The notes: generated from the letters alone by a model not told the origin. Counted from the stretch's first letter, positions 45,863-57,179 are shown. The stretch: 64,000 bases of DNA from Ryuthela nishihirai (GCA_038380435.1 JAWZYU010000007.1:20935001-20999000); one strand, 5' to 3'. Program-made: numbers and translations.

Positions 45863-46930
45863 AATGAACAACCAAAGCGGAAAAAAATTAAATGTCGATT
45901 TTTTTATGTCTTTGTTGCTAAGAGAGCTAAAAGAGAATTCCCCAGATGATTATAAGAGATATTATTCGATAGTGGAATCATTGAAAATCATCGTTTCTAT
46001 TCAAAATTGAAGAAGCTGCTAAATTTGCCAAATAGCAGTAAAACAATGGATGTTATGAATTTCGTTTTCTTTGCGGATGAAGCCTTTTCCCCCGATGAAT
46101 ATTTTATTAAACCTTTTTCCTTGAAAAAAAAAAATCTAAAGTAGACGATGAAGCATATAAAAAGAAGTATTCAATTACAGGCTATCACGTGCAAAAACTG
46201 TTATAGAAAATGCATTTGGCATAATAGCTAATAGATTCCTAGTGCTGCATACTGTAATAATTTAAATCCTGAAAAAAATTGATTCTGTACTCATGGCCTG
46301 CTGCATATTGCATAATTATTTAAGAAGAAACTTGAGAGGATACAGAAACGAGAATTGTAACGCATGGAGACTGGAGAAATGATGAGCTCATCAACGATTT
46401 AGAGGTGAGTAATTATCGAAATGTTGCTGGCTAGAGTGCGCCAGGCTCGTAATCTGTAGCTCCCAGGTTTATCTGTAGTTCCCAGCTGGGTCAGCGTTGA
46501 GATTTATCTCCGCAAAATTTCCCCGCCCTGCCCCCGTCAGTAGGGGACACCGATGGGTTTGAAAAGGCCGCCGTCCGTCGGATGGGACGTTAAGCCGTGG
46601 CCCCGTGTGCGGGAGAGCCATACCCTGTGCACGTTAAAGAACACGCTGGATGGCCTTGACTGGAGGCTACCATCTGTCTCCCAACAGCTGTTCCAGTGGG
46701 TCCCCTCCCCCAACTTTCTCTGAGCCTTCGGGGTCCTTGTGGCCTAGCCATTTAGCCCATGGTGTGCAAAAAAGTGCCGCTCAGAGGTAAAACAATCCAA
46801 TCCAATTGCTGACTAGAAAATGTCTACAAAGACATGTCGAACATTTCAATGGGCACGGAAAAGTACCATGGCAAGAGAGAATGGTGTTGCAAAAATTTTG
46901 TAACAAACATTGTTGCTGAAATATAAAAGT
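45863..46930 (+). pseudogene. PIF/Harbinger transposase (DDE nuclease), split by SINE1
   Basis: An ATG at 45863 opens MSLLLRELKENSPDDYKRYY. After a gap (first catalytic Asp region missing) come LPNSSKTMD and FFADEAFSPDEYF (second catalytic Asp), then NYRLSRAKTVIENAFGIIAN (catalytic Glu), DSVLMACCILHNYLRRNLRG and, beyond a SINE1, HFNGHGKVPWQERMVLQK. This is the order of the DDE_Tnp_4 nuclease, which excises and inserts DNA at TWA sites. Stops and frameshifts plus an internal deletion make it inactive. It could belong to the family that mobilised the TTA-flanked MITE at 5686-6476; no shared ends were found to prove it. Confidence 0.85.
46436..46805 (+). mobile_element. SINE1 inserted in the Harbinger gene
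   Basis: 5'-truncated within the tRNA head (begins 'gtgcgccaggctcgtaatc'), with a small duplication of 'atctgtag' plus 'tcccag'. It is flanked by ttgctggctaga (46424-46435) and ttgctgactaga (46806-46817), 11 of 12 identical. Confidence 0.94.
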
Positions 46931-47461
46931 ACACTGACCTACCAAAATATTAGAGAATTTCCATGCTAGGTAAATGGGATATTTCGCTACAGTAATGGGT
47001 CATAAGATTTACCACAGAAATTATTTATAACTTATAAGGATTGTTCCAAACCAATTAATAAACATACATTTTAAAATCTTGCTTAATGATTATCTAAATA
47101 TTAGAGAATTATGAACGATTTTCATGAAACAAGCTACCATAATTCTTTAAATACTTAATAAATATTTTTGAAAATCGAGAATTAAAATAGATTTGATTAT
47201 GATCTTTATTTTATCTTCAGTAACATTTATCCATTAAATGCATATTTTAGAAGCTATAGAGGTTCGAACTTAGTTTCCATGACATAGGAAAATTCTCTTA
47301 TTTTAAAAGTATGAATTGTTAGCCGATTATTTTTATATATATCACTGTAAATCCAAAAATGCACACATTCAGAAATAAGGGTACTAATTTTCGCATTCAT
47401 GTAAAAAAACAAATTTTATATCAATTATACCTCGAAAATATGTAAAAAAAAATAAAAATAA
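46931..47461. other. Unassigned AT-rich DNA
   Basis: No motif beyond a repeated 'aaatattagagaatt' (about 46950 and 47095), perhaps Harbinger 3' flank. Confidence 0.35.
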
Positions 47462-48015
47462 ATACCTCCTCAATAAATACCCCCTCAAGCAGCTGCTTGC
47501 CACAGAGGTCTGACAGGAGCCTGTCAGTTTATATGCCACAGTAGTAGATCTGTGAGGCTGGCAGGTTGGGTTGTTTTACCTCTGAGCGGCACTTTTTTGC
47601 ACACCATGGGCTAAATGGCCAGGTCACAAGGACCCCGAAGGCTCAGAGAAGGTTGGGGGAGGGACCCACTGGAACAGCTGTTGGGAGACAGATGGTAGCC
47701 TCCCGTCAAGGCCATCCAGCGTGTTCTTTAACGTGCACAGGGTATGTCTCTGCCGCACACGGGGCCACGGCTTAACGTCCCATCCGACGGACGGCGGCCT
47801 TTCCAAGCCCATCGGTGTCCCCTACTGACAGTGGGCAGGGCGGGGAATTTTGCGGAGATAAATCTCAACGCTGACCCAGCTGGGACTCGAACCTGGGAAC
47901 TACAGATTACGAGCCTAGCGCGCTACCGACTGAGCCACCCCCGCCCCTCATGAGGCTGGCAGGACCTCAGCAGAAAACAACATAAACATCCATGCCTTAC
48001 CCGGGGCTCGAACGT
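47462..48015 (-). mobile_element. SINE2 split by a SINE1
   Basis: The 3' half (47462-47565) and the head-side half (47951-48015) read as one minus-strand SINE2: 'cggggctcgaacg' near the head and 'cccctcaagcagctgcttgc' at the 3' end. The two parts meet at the duplication tgaggctggcagg. Confidence 0.92.
47566..47950 (-). mobile_element. SINE1 inside SINE2, best reference copy
   Basis: A complete 385-bp copy flanked by tgaggctggcagg at 47553-47565 and 47951-47963, exact over 13 bp. It serves as a clean definition of SINE1 ends: tRNA-like 5' end 'gaggggcgggggtggctcag' and 3' end 'gaggtaaaacaacccaacc' in element orientation. Confidence 0.98.
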
Positions 48016-48407
48016 ACATACGTAAATTCTTTATAACAGTTTATTTTCTTATGCAATATTTTGAAAGTAATAATTTCGATACAGCCCAACGATCAAAAGA
48101 ACCGAGTAATAAATTCGATAGAGCCGAGTTATCACTTCTTAGTACACAGCATTGCTTTGTGTTAGTAGCAAACATAGTGAGTGGAAGTGAGAGCGCATGC
48201 GCGTAGCGCAAGGCGCCAGACGAGTCACCCCACACACAGTCACTCTACCTTCGGACCGCGCAGAGGACCGAATAGGGCCAATGGGCAGAATTTACCCTTC
48301 GCGCTTGCACGGACATGGCTTGACCTTCCAAATGCACTCCCCTATACACGCTCGCGCTTGGACCGAAAAAGGCAGCTGACGGGCCCGGCTTGGCTCCAAG
48401 ACCGATC
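48016..48407. other. Unassigned, locally GC-rich DNA
   Basis: 48180-48400 is unusually GC- and CpG-rich for the window ('gcgcatgcgcgtagcgcaag'), with overlapping frames but no domain. Possible CpG-rich promoter or transposon end. Confidence 0.35.
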
Positions 48408-48647
48408 GTGTACGGCCAGCATTCGACTATGTAAGCGATCTTTGTTCGATGATCTGTCTATTTAGATTTCAGGATGTTGATATTCAGAGCATTATTGCAG
48501 TTCAGATCACAGGAAGAGGAAACAGAGTGTACGGCCAGCATTCGACTATGTAAGCGACCTTTGTTCGATGATCTGTCTATTTAGATTTCAGGATGTTGAT
48601 ATTCAGAGCATTATTGCAGTTCAGATCACAGGAAGAGGAAACAGAGT
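48408..48647. repeat. 119-bp tandem duplication
   Basis: The block starting gtgtacggccagcattcgac occurs at 48408 and again at 48527, with a single difference (gcgatcttt versus gcgaccttt) in 119 bp. It must be very recent. No coding or transposon function is seen. Confidence 0.96.
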
Positions 48648-49077
48648 CACACTTTTAGTGCAGTAAATGAGCTAAAATGGGAAAAATTTTGCCCTTTAAT
48701 TAGCATTTTCTTTTTGAAAAAGTGCAAATACGTACTACAAAATTTTGAAGTAGATTTTCTTAAAAGGGGAAAAATTTTAAAATGCATAATTCGGATAAAA
48801 TCCGAAAACAATCTGAGTTGCCAGCTCTGTATACATTAGAGAGTTTAATCAAAGATCCAAGCAGTGATGGATAAATCTGCTACTATTTTGTATGCTTTAG
48901 GTGTTACTTTTCCTTATGTTTAATTTGTACTAGATTTATCGTGTAATACATAAGAAATATACTACAGAATAACTCGTAGTTCGTTATGTATTAGCATAAA
49001 TGATCAATTACTAAAAAGAATCTAGAAAAAAACATACGATGAAAACATGACGTTTATTTCACGTGTTGAGTGTTTTG

Positions 49078-49635
49078 CTTCTGAGTGGTACTTTTTTGTC
49101 CACAATGGGCAAAACGGACAGGTCACAAGCACCCTAAGGGTCAGAGAAGGTTGGGAAAGGGTATCCACTGGACAGCTGTTAGGAGACATACGGAAACCTC
49201 TTGTCAAGCGTTTTCTTTAACATGCACAAGGTATGGCTCTCCTGAAAATGTGGCCAGAGCTCAAAGTCCCATCTAACAGACAGCGTTTCTCTTCTGGGTG
49301 AAGAAAATAAAATCGCATTGCAAGTGCAAACAATATTCGCTATTCCTGGTGCGGAAAAAATTTATTATTTCTAATGTAGAAAAAAAATCGCTGTTTCTGA
49401 TGTAGAAAAAATTCGCTATTTCTGATGTAGAAAAAAATTCGCTATTGCAGCTGTAGAAAAAATTTGGTATTCTGTTTACAAGTCCATCTGAGACCCCTTT
49501 CTCACAGAGAGGGAGTGAGAGTTTATCGGAAATATCGCAATGGTGGCACGGTTTAAACTCAATCCTGGGAACTGAAGATTACGAGACTGTCACACACCTC
49601 CTACAAGGCCTGGCGCAGTTCACTAAGTCAACATA
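49078..49635 (-). mobile_element. SINE1 interrupted by a small minisatellite
   Basis: The 3' half runs 49078-49295 ('gagtggtacttttttgtcca' to 'ctaacagacagcg'). The tRNA-head side resumes around 49490-49635 ('tcctgggaactgaagattac'). The DNA between is a tandem array. Confidence 0.75.
49320..49482. repeat. About 26-bp tandem repeat, 6 copies
   Basis: Degenerate units of 'ttcgctatttctgatgtag' plus 'aaaaaa'. It lies inside the SINE1 above. Confidence 0.85.
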
Positions 49636-49724
49636 TACTCCCCCGTCCCCTAGTAGCAAATAGTATGAGCTAATAGTATCAATAGTACTTTTTTTATATC
49701 TATAGACGATTATCAACAACAGGG

Positions 49725-50105
49725 TTGGGCTATTTTACTCTGAATGGCACTTTTTTCTCATTAATGGGCTAAATACCCTTTCACAAGAACCCCAAGGCCT
49801 CAAAGAAAGTTAGGGGACAGGGGCCATTGGCACAACCGTTAAGAGACATGGAATCATTCCATCAAGGCAATCTAGCATATTCTTTCATATGCATAGAGTA
49901 TAACTCTCCTGCACCCGGGGCCACGGTTTTACATTTCATCTGACAACTTTCCAAGCCAGTCAGCGCCCCCTTTCTAGCGAGAAGGGAAGGAAGGAGCACT
50001 AGGAAAGGTTTATCAGAGAAAAATCTCAAAGTGGCCCAATTGAGACTCGAACTTGGGAACTGCAAATTACGAGCCTGGTGTGCTACCCAATGAACCAATC
50101 CCCAT
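49725..50105 (-). mobile_element. SINE1, full length but old
   Basis: From 'gggttgggctattttactct' to the head at 'gtgctacccaatgaaccaat'. Many substitutions; no target duplication remains. Confidence 0.88.
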
Positions 50106-50252
50106 CCCTTTATTTCAAGCAATTTAAATTGATCAGACGTGTCATGAATGCATATAGACGTTTCGAATTACTGACATTGAACTATATGAAAAACCACATG
50201 TTCCTCGTTGTGGAACTGATAGAAATTAACTGAAGAGTCAATGAGAGTGAGG

Positions 50253-50683
50253 GTTGGGTTGTTTTACTTCTGAGCGGCACTTTTTTGCACACTATGGGCT
50301 AAATGGCCAGGTCACATGAACCCCGAAAGCTCAGAGAAGGGTGGGGGAGGGGACCCACTGAAACAGTTGTTGGGAGACAGATGGCAGCCTCCCGTCAAGG
50401 CCATTCAGTGTGTCCTTTAACGTGCAAAAGATATGTCACTCCCGCACACGGATCATCCGACGCAACATCCCACCGATCGCAACGTCCCACCATCGCACGC
50501 AACGTCCCTTCCGACGGACGGCGGCTTTTCCTAGCTCATCGGTGCCCCCTACTGACCGTGGGCAGGGCGGGGAATTTTGAGGAGATAAATCTAAACGCTG
50601 ATCCAGCTGGGACTCGAACCTGGGAACTACAGATTACGAGCTTGGCCCGCTACCGACTGAACCACCCCCGCCCCAATATAATA
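50253..50683 (-). mobile_element. SINE1 with internal micro-expansion
   Basis: Full length, flanked by agagtgagg at 50244-50252 and 50684-50692. Around 50460-50510 the segment 'cgcaacgtcccacc' is repeated about three times, adding roughly 45 bp. Confidence 0.93.
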
Positions 50684-50693
50684 AGAGTGAGGA

Positions 50694-51099
50694 CTTGTTC
50701 GGTGTGCTACAAAGCAAGTGATGCCCTTTATTTTTCGGGTGCATTCTCTCATATATCATAAGAGATTTAATATACAAATATCATATTCTCAGATTTGTAT
50801 TTTAATACAATCTGAGATTATATAAAATTAATAGAATTCAATAAAAAAATCTGAAATTCATTTTTAATTACCTCAGATACTGAATTAAAAAACTCTTTTT
50901 TTTTGGAAGCCATTCTCTTCCTATCTATGAATCAAGAGTTTGTAGCTTTTGATTTCTTGACTGCAAGTTATATCTAAATTATTTGATCTTAGGCAAAATT
51001 ATTTCTGATACATTTTACTACTAATAGTATTTTGATAATTTTTATTTGTAAGTAGCTGAAGATATTCTTCCTGTGTATTTCTTTCTCCCAATGATTATT
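50694..51099. other. Unassigned AT-rich DNA
   Basis: No motif recognised. Confidence 0.4.
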
Positions 51100-51430
51100 A
51101 CTAAAAATTTAATTAAACCAGAACTTACTCCATAAACCAACCTTATGCAGCTAACTTTAGTCAGGTGAAAATTTGCGAAATCCACACATGCATTATAAGA
51201 GACGGAATGTTGGACGGTTAAACTATAATCGGATAATCGAGTGTCGGCCTAAAGAGATTTACTACAGTCATATCTTTCTATGTATTTTTTTTTCGTAGAC
51301 TATCACGAATAATTCATTTAAACCATAACTTACTCCATTAGCCAAATAAACTAACTTTCTACAGCTGCTTTTAACCATGTGAAAATTTTCTAAATCCACA
51401 CAAATGCATTGTAAGAGAACTGGTTCAAGA
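51100..51430. repeat. Diverged tandem duplication, about 205 bp apart
   Basis: Both copies contain, in order, 'ttaaacca', 'aacttactccat', 'cagct', 'aggtgaaaattt' or 'atgtgaaaattt', 'aaatccacaca' and 'gcatt' plus 'taagaga' (51110-51205 and 51314-51418). Function unknown. The DNA from 51431 to 52407 is AT-rich and unassigned. Confidence 0.75.
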
Positions 51431-52407
51431 GGTCTTTTAAATTTTAATAACAAGCGAATTTTTTCGCTTACGTCCATTAAACTTCCATTATATTGATATG
51501 ACATAAAATACCAGTGGACGGGTCGTTTATTATTTACGTTAAGTTGTCAAGTTTCTCATTAATATAGGAATCAGCCTCTCAGAAGAACCTGCAAGAGGAC
51601 ATGTGATGAGTGTCACCGAGTTCCCCTCCAAACCTGCCAAATGTTTAATTAATGACTTATCCTTTCTGTTCAGTGTTGACAATGAGCCCTTGGAAGCTGC
51701 GTTGAATCTACTTAACGTCTTTTCCGTGTAATGCGTTTAATAGCGTCATTCAACCAAACGCAGGAAGCTGAGGAACAAAACGGTAGTTCTAGTATCGTTT
51801 TGAAATATTAGTCTTATCTTTAAACTAAGAAGACTTTTTCTTTTTTTTCCTTTAGCTTTAACATTTTTGTCATTTATTCTTATAAGGAAAAAAAAAATCT
51901 GTAAAATATTCGAAAAGTTGATGACATGTAGCGTTACGTAAAATATAAAAGGTGTTCTCTGTATTTTTCAAAATATACGAAAAACTTTTCATGCAAAATA
52001 TCTTTCTTGGATGAAAATGGCTTTTTAAACTTAGTTTGAATTCAAGTATGTACAAGAAGATAATATTTCAAATTATTTGAAAGGTTTATGAAACATAAAT
52101 GAATTGATTAAAGAAATTATAAAATGATTATTATTGATTATATCTACAAAGCTTAGTTTTTCTAAAAGAACACATAAGAAAAGCAGAATGGATACAATGT
52201 AAATTAATTATTTAAATATTGTAAAGGAAATGGCAAAGTTGGGAAATATATTTTTTTTGAACCAACGCAACGAATCTTACTCGAGTGGGATTTTTGAGTA
52301 TGTAATGTGCATGGAAATGTTATTGTAATGGAAACAAACAGAAGAAAAAAATGCACCATATATATTTTTGTTTGTAGCTAGTAGAATACACCCATACCTC
52401 AGTGGAG

Positions 52408-52785
52408 ACGGGAGTGGCCCAGTCGGTAGTTCGCCAGACTGGTAATCTGCAGTTTCCAAGTTTGAGTTAAACCTGGGCCAGCGTTGAGATTTATCTCTGC
52501 AAACTCCCCGCCCTGCCCTCGGTCAGTAGGAGACACCGATGAGCTAGGAAAGGTAACCGTCCGTCGGATGTGACGTTAAGCCGTGGCTCTGTGTGCGGGA
52601 GAGCCATACCCTGTGCACGTTAAAGAACACGCTTCGCGGGAGGCTATCGTATGTCTAACAATAGCTATCCAGTCACAGCGCCTTGGGGTCCTTGTAACCT
52701 GCCTGCCCATTTAAACTATTTTGTGGAAAAAAATGGTCTAACTTTTTTGCACAGAATGGAACTGTTTGAAAGAGGTAAAACTTCC
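52408..52785 (+). mobile_element. SINE1, full length, moderately diverged
   Basis: The head 'acgggagtggcccagtcggt' and anticodon region 'ctggtaatctg', the body with a deletion at 'acacgcttcgcgggagg', and a tail in which the 'ttttttgcaca' motif has been partly repeated. Confidence 0.9.
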
Positions 52786-53261
52786 CTAAAACAACAACCA
52801 TCCCTCGTTTTACACGGTAGATAGTTTCCAGGAAATCACCGTGTAAATGGAAACCGTGTAAATTGAAACCAACAACTTATGGATAAAAGAGGGAGTTATG
52901 TTCCGAAAAAAATCCTTGTTGTGATTGAAACATATTTTGAAAATTTTATTTGTACATATTGATCTCAAATTTCAGTTTATCAGTAATAATTAGTATTTAA
53001 TGTAACATTATTTTGTACTTTATTTGCCCTAATTCAGATTATCTTGAATTAAGGTAAAAAAAGAAGAGGATTATTGAAAATTAATTGCTGGTTCCATTTA
53101 AATAAATTATCCTTGAATGTTAAAAAAAAAACTAAGTATATATATTATTTAATCTCATTAGGGTTAATACTTATTTTAGTTTAAGATATCATAACACCAC
53201 CTGTGATAACTATCAAGCATTGTGATTGTCCATGTTTAGAAAAAGTGATCAATTTCAAGTA
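52786..53261. other. Unassigned AT-rich DNA
   Basis: Contains a short local repeat, 'caccgtgtaaat' and 'accgtgtaaat', near 52840. Otherwise nothing recognised. Confidence 0.4.
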
Positions 53262-54477
53262 CCCCGAAGAGCCAAAACTTTGTGACCAGTGCGTCTGTAT
53301 GCAAATCGATGCAACTGCAGGTAAATGACGGAGTGTGCGAAAGTCATGAAATGATATAAATAACACCTGATTCTGAGCTATGTTAATCAGTGTTATTCTT
53401 ATTCTTCAGATGGGAAATGCAACGGACTTAAGTGAGTTTGACAAAGGCCAAATTGTAATGGCGAGACGACTGGGCTAGATCATTTTTATAACGGCAAGGC
53501 TTTCGGGGTGATCACGGTCAGCCATGGTTAGTACCTTCAAAAAATGATCCGAGGAGGGAAAAACCACGAACCGCCGGCAAAGTGTGTGCCGACCACGGCT
53601 CATCGATGCTAGAGGTGAGCGAAGGCTATCCCGTATGGTACGTGCCAACAGAAGGGATACTGTGGCGCAAATCGCCCGTAATTTGAATACTGGTGACGGG
53701 AGTACAGTGTCACAACACATAGTACATCGGACCCTGATGAAAATGGGGCTGCGAAGCACAGGCAGATCCGAGTGCACATGCTACCCTCGGTTTACCGTCG
53801 AAAGCGCCCACAATGGGCATGCGAGCATCAAAACTATTTGAAGGATTGGAAGAAAGTCGTCTGATCAGATGAATCTCGTTTCCTGTTGCACCATGTGGAC
53901 GGCCGAGTACGTGTGCGTCGTTACCTGGGGAAGTGTTGGCACCACAATGCACCATGGGAGGAAAACAAGCCGGTGGAGGAAGTGTAATGCTTTGGGCAAT
54001 GTTCTGCTGGGAAACCCAGGGTCCAGTCATTCATGTGCAGGAAACTATGACGTCTACTACCTACCGAAACATTATTGCAGACTAGGTACATCCTTTCATG
54101 GCAAAGGTATAGCCCTCTAGTAGTGCCTTCTTTCAGCAGGATAATGCGACATGCCACACCTCCCGGATTGCTCCAGGATGTTTTGCGGAACATGAGGAAG
54201 ACTTCCATGTATTGCCCTTGACTCAAAATTCCCCAGACATCAATCCAATCGAGCATCTGTGGTTTGTGTTGGAATAACATATTAGACATGTGGCGGCTCA
54301 ATCGCGTAACTTAGAAGAGTTAAAGGATCTGCTGGTAACGTGTTGGTACCAGATACCACAAGACACCTTTAGACATCTTGAAGCGTCCATGCCTCGCCGG
54401 GTAAGAGCTATTTTGGTGACACGTGGAAGACCAACATCATATTAGGCAGGTGGTCATAATGTTTTGGCTCTTCGGTC
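53262..54477 (+). mobile_element. Tc1-family DNA transposon, both ends present
   Basis: 1,216 bp between TA dinucleotides (53260-53261 and 54478-54479). The left end reads ccccgaagagccaaaacttt, and the right end in reverse reads gaccgaagagccaaaacatt; both continue 'gtgacca' or 'atgacca'. A single transposase gene fills the inside. Length, TA target and end structure are as expected for Tc1. Confidence 0.95.
53410..54445 (+). pseudogene. Tc1 transposase, full-length but broken
   Basis: Starts MGNATDLSEFDKGQIVMARR at 53410 and hits a TAG 22 codons in. Later blocks, in changing frames: PRLIDARGERRLSRMV, HIVHRTLMKMGLRS (second helix-turn-helix), SDESRF (first catalytic D; the preceding Trp codon is TGA), GSVMLWAMFCWETQGPVIHV, FFQQDNATCHTSRI (second D), QNSPDINPIEHLW (catalytic E) and FRHLEASMPRRVRAILV, stop at 54443-54445. 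The catalytic residues survive and the reading frame does not. Confidence 0.93.
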
Positions 54478-54641
54478 TATATAGGTGTAATTATAAATCA
54501 GGGTCTGAAATGGAAATCTAATGCAAATGTTTTAACTAAAAAACTGAGGACTATCTTGTATAGATTATATTATTTAAAGAAAAATAATCCTAGAAAATAT
54601 TTGATTTCACTTTATTATGCATGGCTATATTTTGGCTATTC

Positions 54642-54848
54642 GTCCCGTGGCCGAGTGGTTAGCATGCTTGGCTAGTGATCTACGAGACCTGGGTTCGAGC
54701 ACCGGGTAAGGCATGGATGTGTGTGTGGTTTTTCTGCTGAGGTCCTGCCATCCTCTCAGACCTTCTACTATGGCATATAAACTGACAGGTTCCTGTCAGA
54801 CCTCTGTGGCAAGCAGCTGCTTGAGGGGGTATTTATTTTTATATATAA
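54642..54848 (+). mobile_element. SINE2, full length reference copy
   Basis: tRNA-like head 'cgtcccgtggccgagtggtt' (box A) and 'gggttcgagcacc' (box B), then 'ctgctgaggtcctgccatcc', 'ggcatataaactgacaggtt', 'gacctctgtggcaagcagct', 'gcttgagggggtattta' and an AT tail. It defines a roughly 200-bp element. Confidence 0.93.
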
Positions 54849-55738
54849 CTGGGGGGGATTACGGAAAAAATTAAAAAAATATTTCATAAATTTACAAATT
54901 AGTCTTCAATGTAAAGTCTGGCGGGTTACTACCTTCCGTCCGTTTAACGATTTTTCTGTTTATTTGTTTGGGTGACTGTAGATTGGTTTCTGATTACTCT
55001 CGAGTATTTGCATGGACCAGTTTTCATTTCATAAAAGAAACCTTTTAACTCTAGTAAGATTAGTTTGAGAAACCTGAATCTTGCTCAGATTCAATTATAT
55101 TTTTCCGATTTTCGTTACCCGAGTGGAACTTAAATTGAAGTTGAATTTCGAAAAACAACATAACTGCAAAAAGAAAAATGGTGCGCCCTACGTAATGAGA
55201 TTTAGAATACAATGATATAGGCAAAGTTATTATAAATCTCTTATAATGTACATGAGAAAGAGAAATCAAATGTCTCGGATATTAAAAAAAAATCATACTC
55301 GGAGTGCATTTATTTGAAATTTGTGAACTTTCGTTCGATTACGATTTTACTATATTTATTTAACGAAATTACCATTTTAATCTTTCATATTGAAAGCTTC
55401 AAATTTAAGTATTTATGAATAAATCATTTACTGAGTTTACGTTTCGAAAATTTTACATGTTTACATTTTACAGTTTCAACTCTTGTTAAGGTTATTATAT
55501 TAGGATTTACACTTGGAACCATAATATGAAGTTTTCAAGCAAAAAAATTACAAATTGGAAAATTGAAAGCAACTACAAAAATAAAGTTTGCCATGCCTAT
55601 AGGTTAAAACATGAAAATTTTGGTTTAGAAATTAAAAAGCTCTGAATATTTTCTATGCTAAAAGCATACATACGTATGCTTTTAGTTAACTTAAATTTTA
55701 GCAAACATTCATACGTATATACATACACACACACACAA
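54849..55738. other. Unassigned AT-rich DNA
   Basis: A weak match to the Tc1/mariner-like terminus ('tatttgtttgggtgactgta') lies at 54961-54980. A single unit resembling minisatellite C ('gtttgccatgcctataggtt') is at 55586. Confidence 0.4.
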
Positions 55739-56500
55739 AATCCTAAAGCTGCCATGGGCTACGAAGGTCTAACCAGACTGTATAATTTAGTGCTTCCTAA
55801 GCTGCTGCTGCATTTGGCCAGTGTAGGTCAATTTTAACAATTCCGTTCTGCATTGTCTGCCCACCGCATCCTAGATCTCCTCTTTTTTTTTATCAGGCCA
55901 TAGCTACCTTTTTCCTCAGGTCTAAACCAAACGTATGTTTAGCTATAGATTGATGAATAGAATATATGTACATAACTCTATTCACTAATCTATAATTATG
56001 CATACGGGCAACATGGTCGGAAGATAACGGAGTCTCTCTCTGCACAACATGCTGCTCAAAGGAGGTTGCAGACTTTTTTGCCTAATCTCATCATTACTTA
56101 TAATTATTAACTACAATTATTTATCTACAAAGCTGAACCACCTAATGACGAAGATACTGTGTAAGCATCGAGAATCAAAAGCATTAAGTTTCCCGTTTTC
56201 TTGTTTACAAAGGGTCCAGGTTTCACTACCATAACTAACGCTAGAAAGAACCAAACTATTATAAATTCTAATTTTAGTCTTTAGGTGTATACACCTATTT
56301 TTTCCACACTCTCCATAGATTCTTAAAAGTCCCGGAAGCAATCCCTATTTGTCTGTTAAACTCATGCCGCACATCAGCAATAGCTAATACACAGCCCCTG
56401 AGATAATTAAACTCAGTCACTTGTTCAAGTGTGCAATCATTCAAAATACCGAACCACCAACAGCCTGACCAGTTTTCACAACTAAAACTATACAAAATTA
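55739..56500 (-). pseudogene. RTE LINE, 3' fragment
   Basis: Same family as 8625-12150. On the minus strand it reads LRIYGECGKNRCIHLKTK, RIYNSLVLSSVSYGSETWTL and CKQENGKLNAFDSRCLHSI, then decays, and ends with 'ggtctaac' and 'tagcccatggcagc' in the position of the shared tail. 5'-truncated, with many indels. Confidence 0.85.
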
Positions 56501-56654
56501 TTAACGAATATTACAAATTATCAATTTAGCTTAGAAATTTAAAATTTCGTTGATAGACTGGGTTGTTCAAAGCATTTACACTGAGAGATTTTCTTCCTTT
56601 TCTCACAACAGGTGGACAAATCCTCTTTTGGTTAATGTAGTATGTTGATCAGAC

Positions 56655-57010
56655 GCTTCAGGCGGCGGGGTTGGGGCTCTCAGGATAGTGAGCCCAGGTT
56701 CGAATCCCAGCTGAGCTAACTTTGAGAATTATCTCCTCAAAAATTTCCTGCCCTGCCCATGGTCAATAGGAGACACTGATGAGTTTCGAAAGGCCGCCGT
56801 CCTTCAGATTGCCGTGGCCCGCTGTGCGGGAGAGCCGTACCCTGTGCACGTTAAAGAACACGCTGGATGGCCTTGACGGGTGAATACCATTTGTCTCCTA
56901 GCACCTGTCTAGTGGGTCCCCTCCTCCAACCTTCTATGAGCCTTGGGAGTCCTTGTGACCTGCCATTTAGCCCACTATGTGCAAAACAGTGCTGCTCAGA
57001 GGTTAAAAAT
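56655..57010 (+). mobile_element. SINE1, 5' head damaged
   Basis: The head 'ggcggcggggttggggctct' has lost the box A to anticodon segment and goes straight to 'agcccaggttcgaatccc' (box B). The body is complete to 'tgctgctcagaggttaaaa'. Confidence 0.9.
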
Positions 57011-57179
57011 AATTAACTCTGACACTTTAGATAAAGTGAAGGTCTTGAGTGTAAAACATGGTAATTAGTGTTTAAAACAATACGAGTTTTAATTGAAAGG
57101 TGCCTTAAAAACAAATTTGGTTTCGAAAATAGTGGGACCGGACTCCCCAACTCCTGGGAACATATCTGGGGCTTTAGTA

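Noticed and set aside
54642..54715. Functional tRNA genes at the heads of SINE1, SINE2 and SINE3
   Set aside because: Box A and B survive but the acceptor and anticodon stems do not pair properly, and every head continues into a SINE body.
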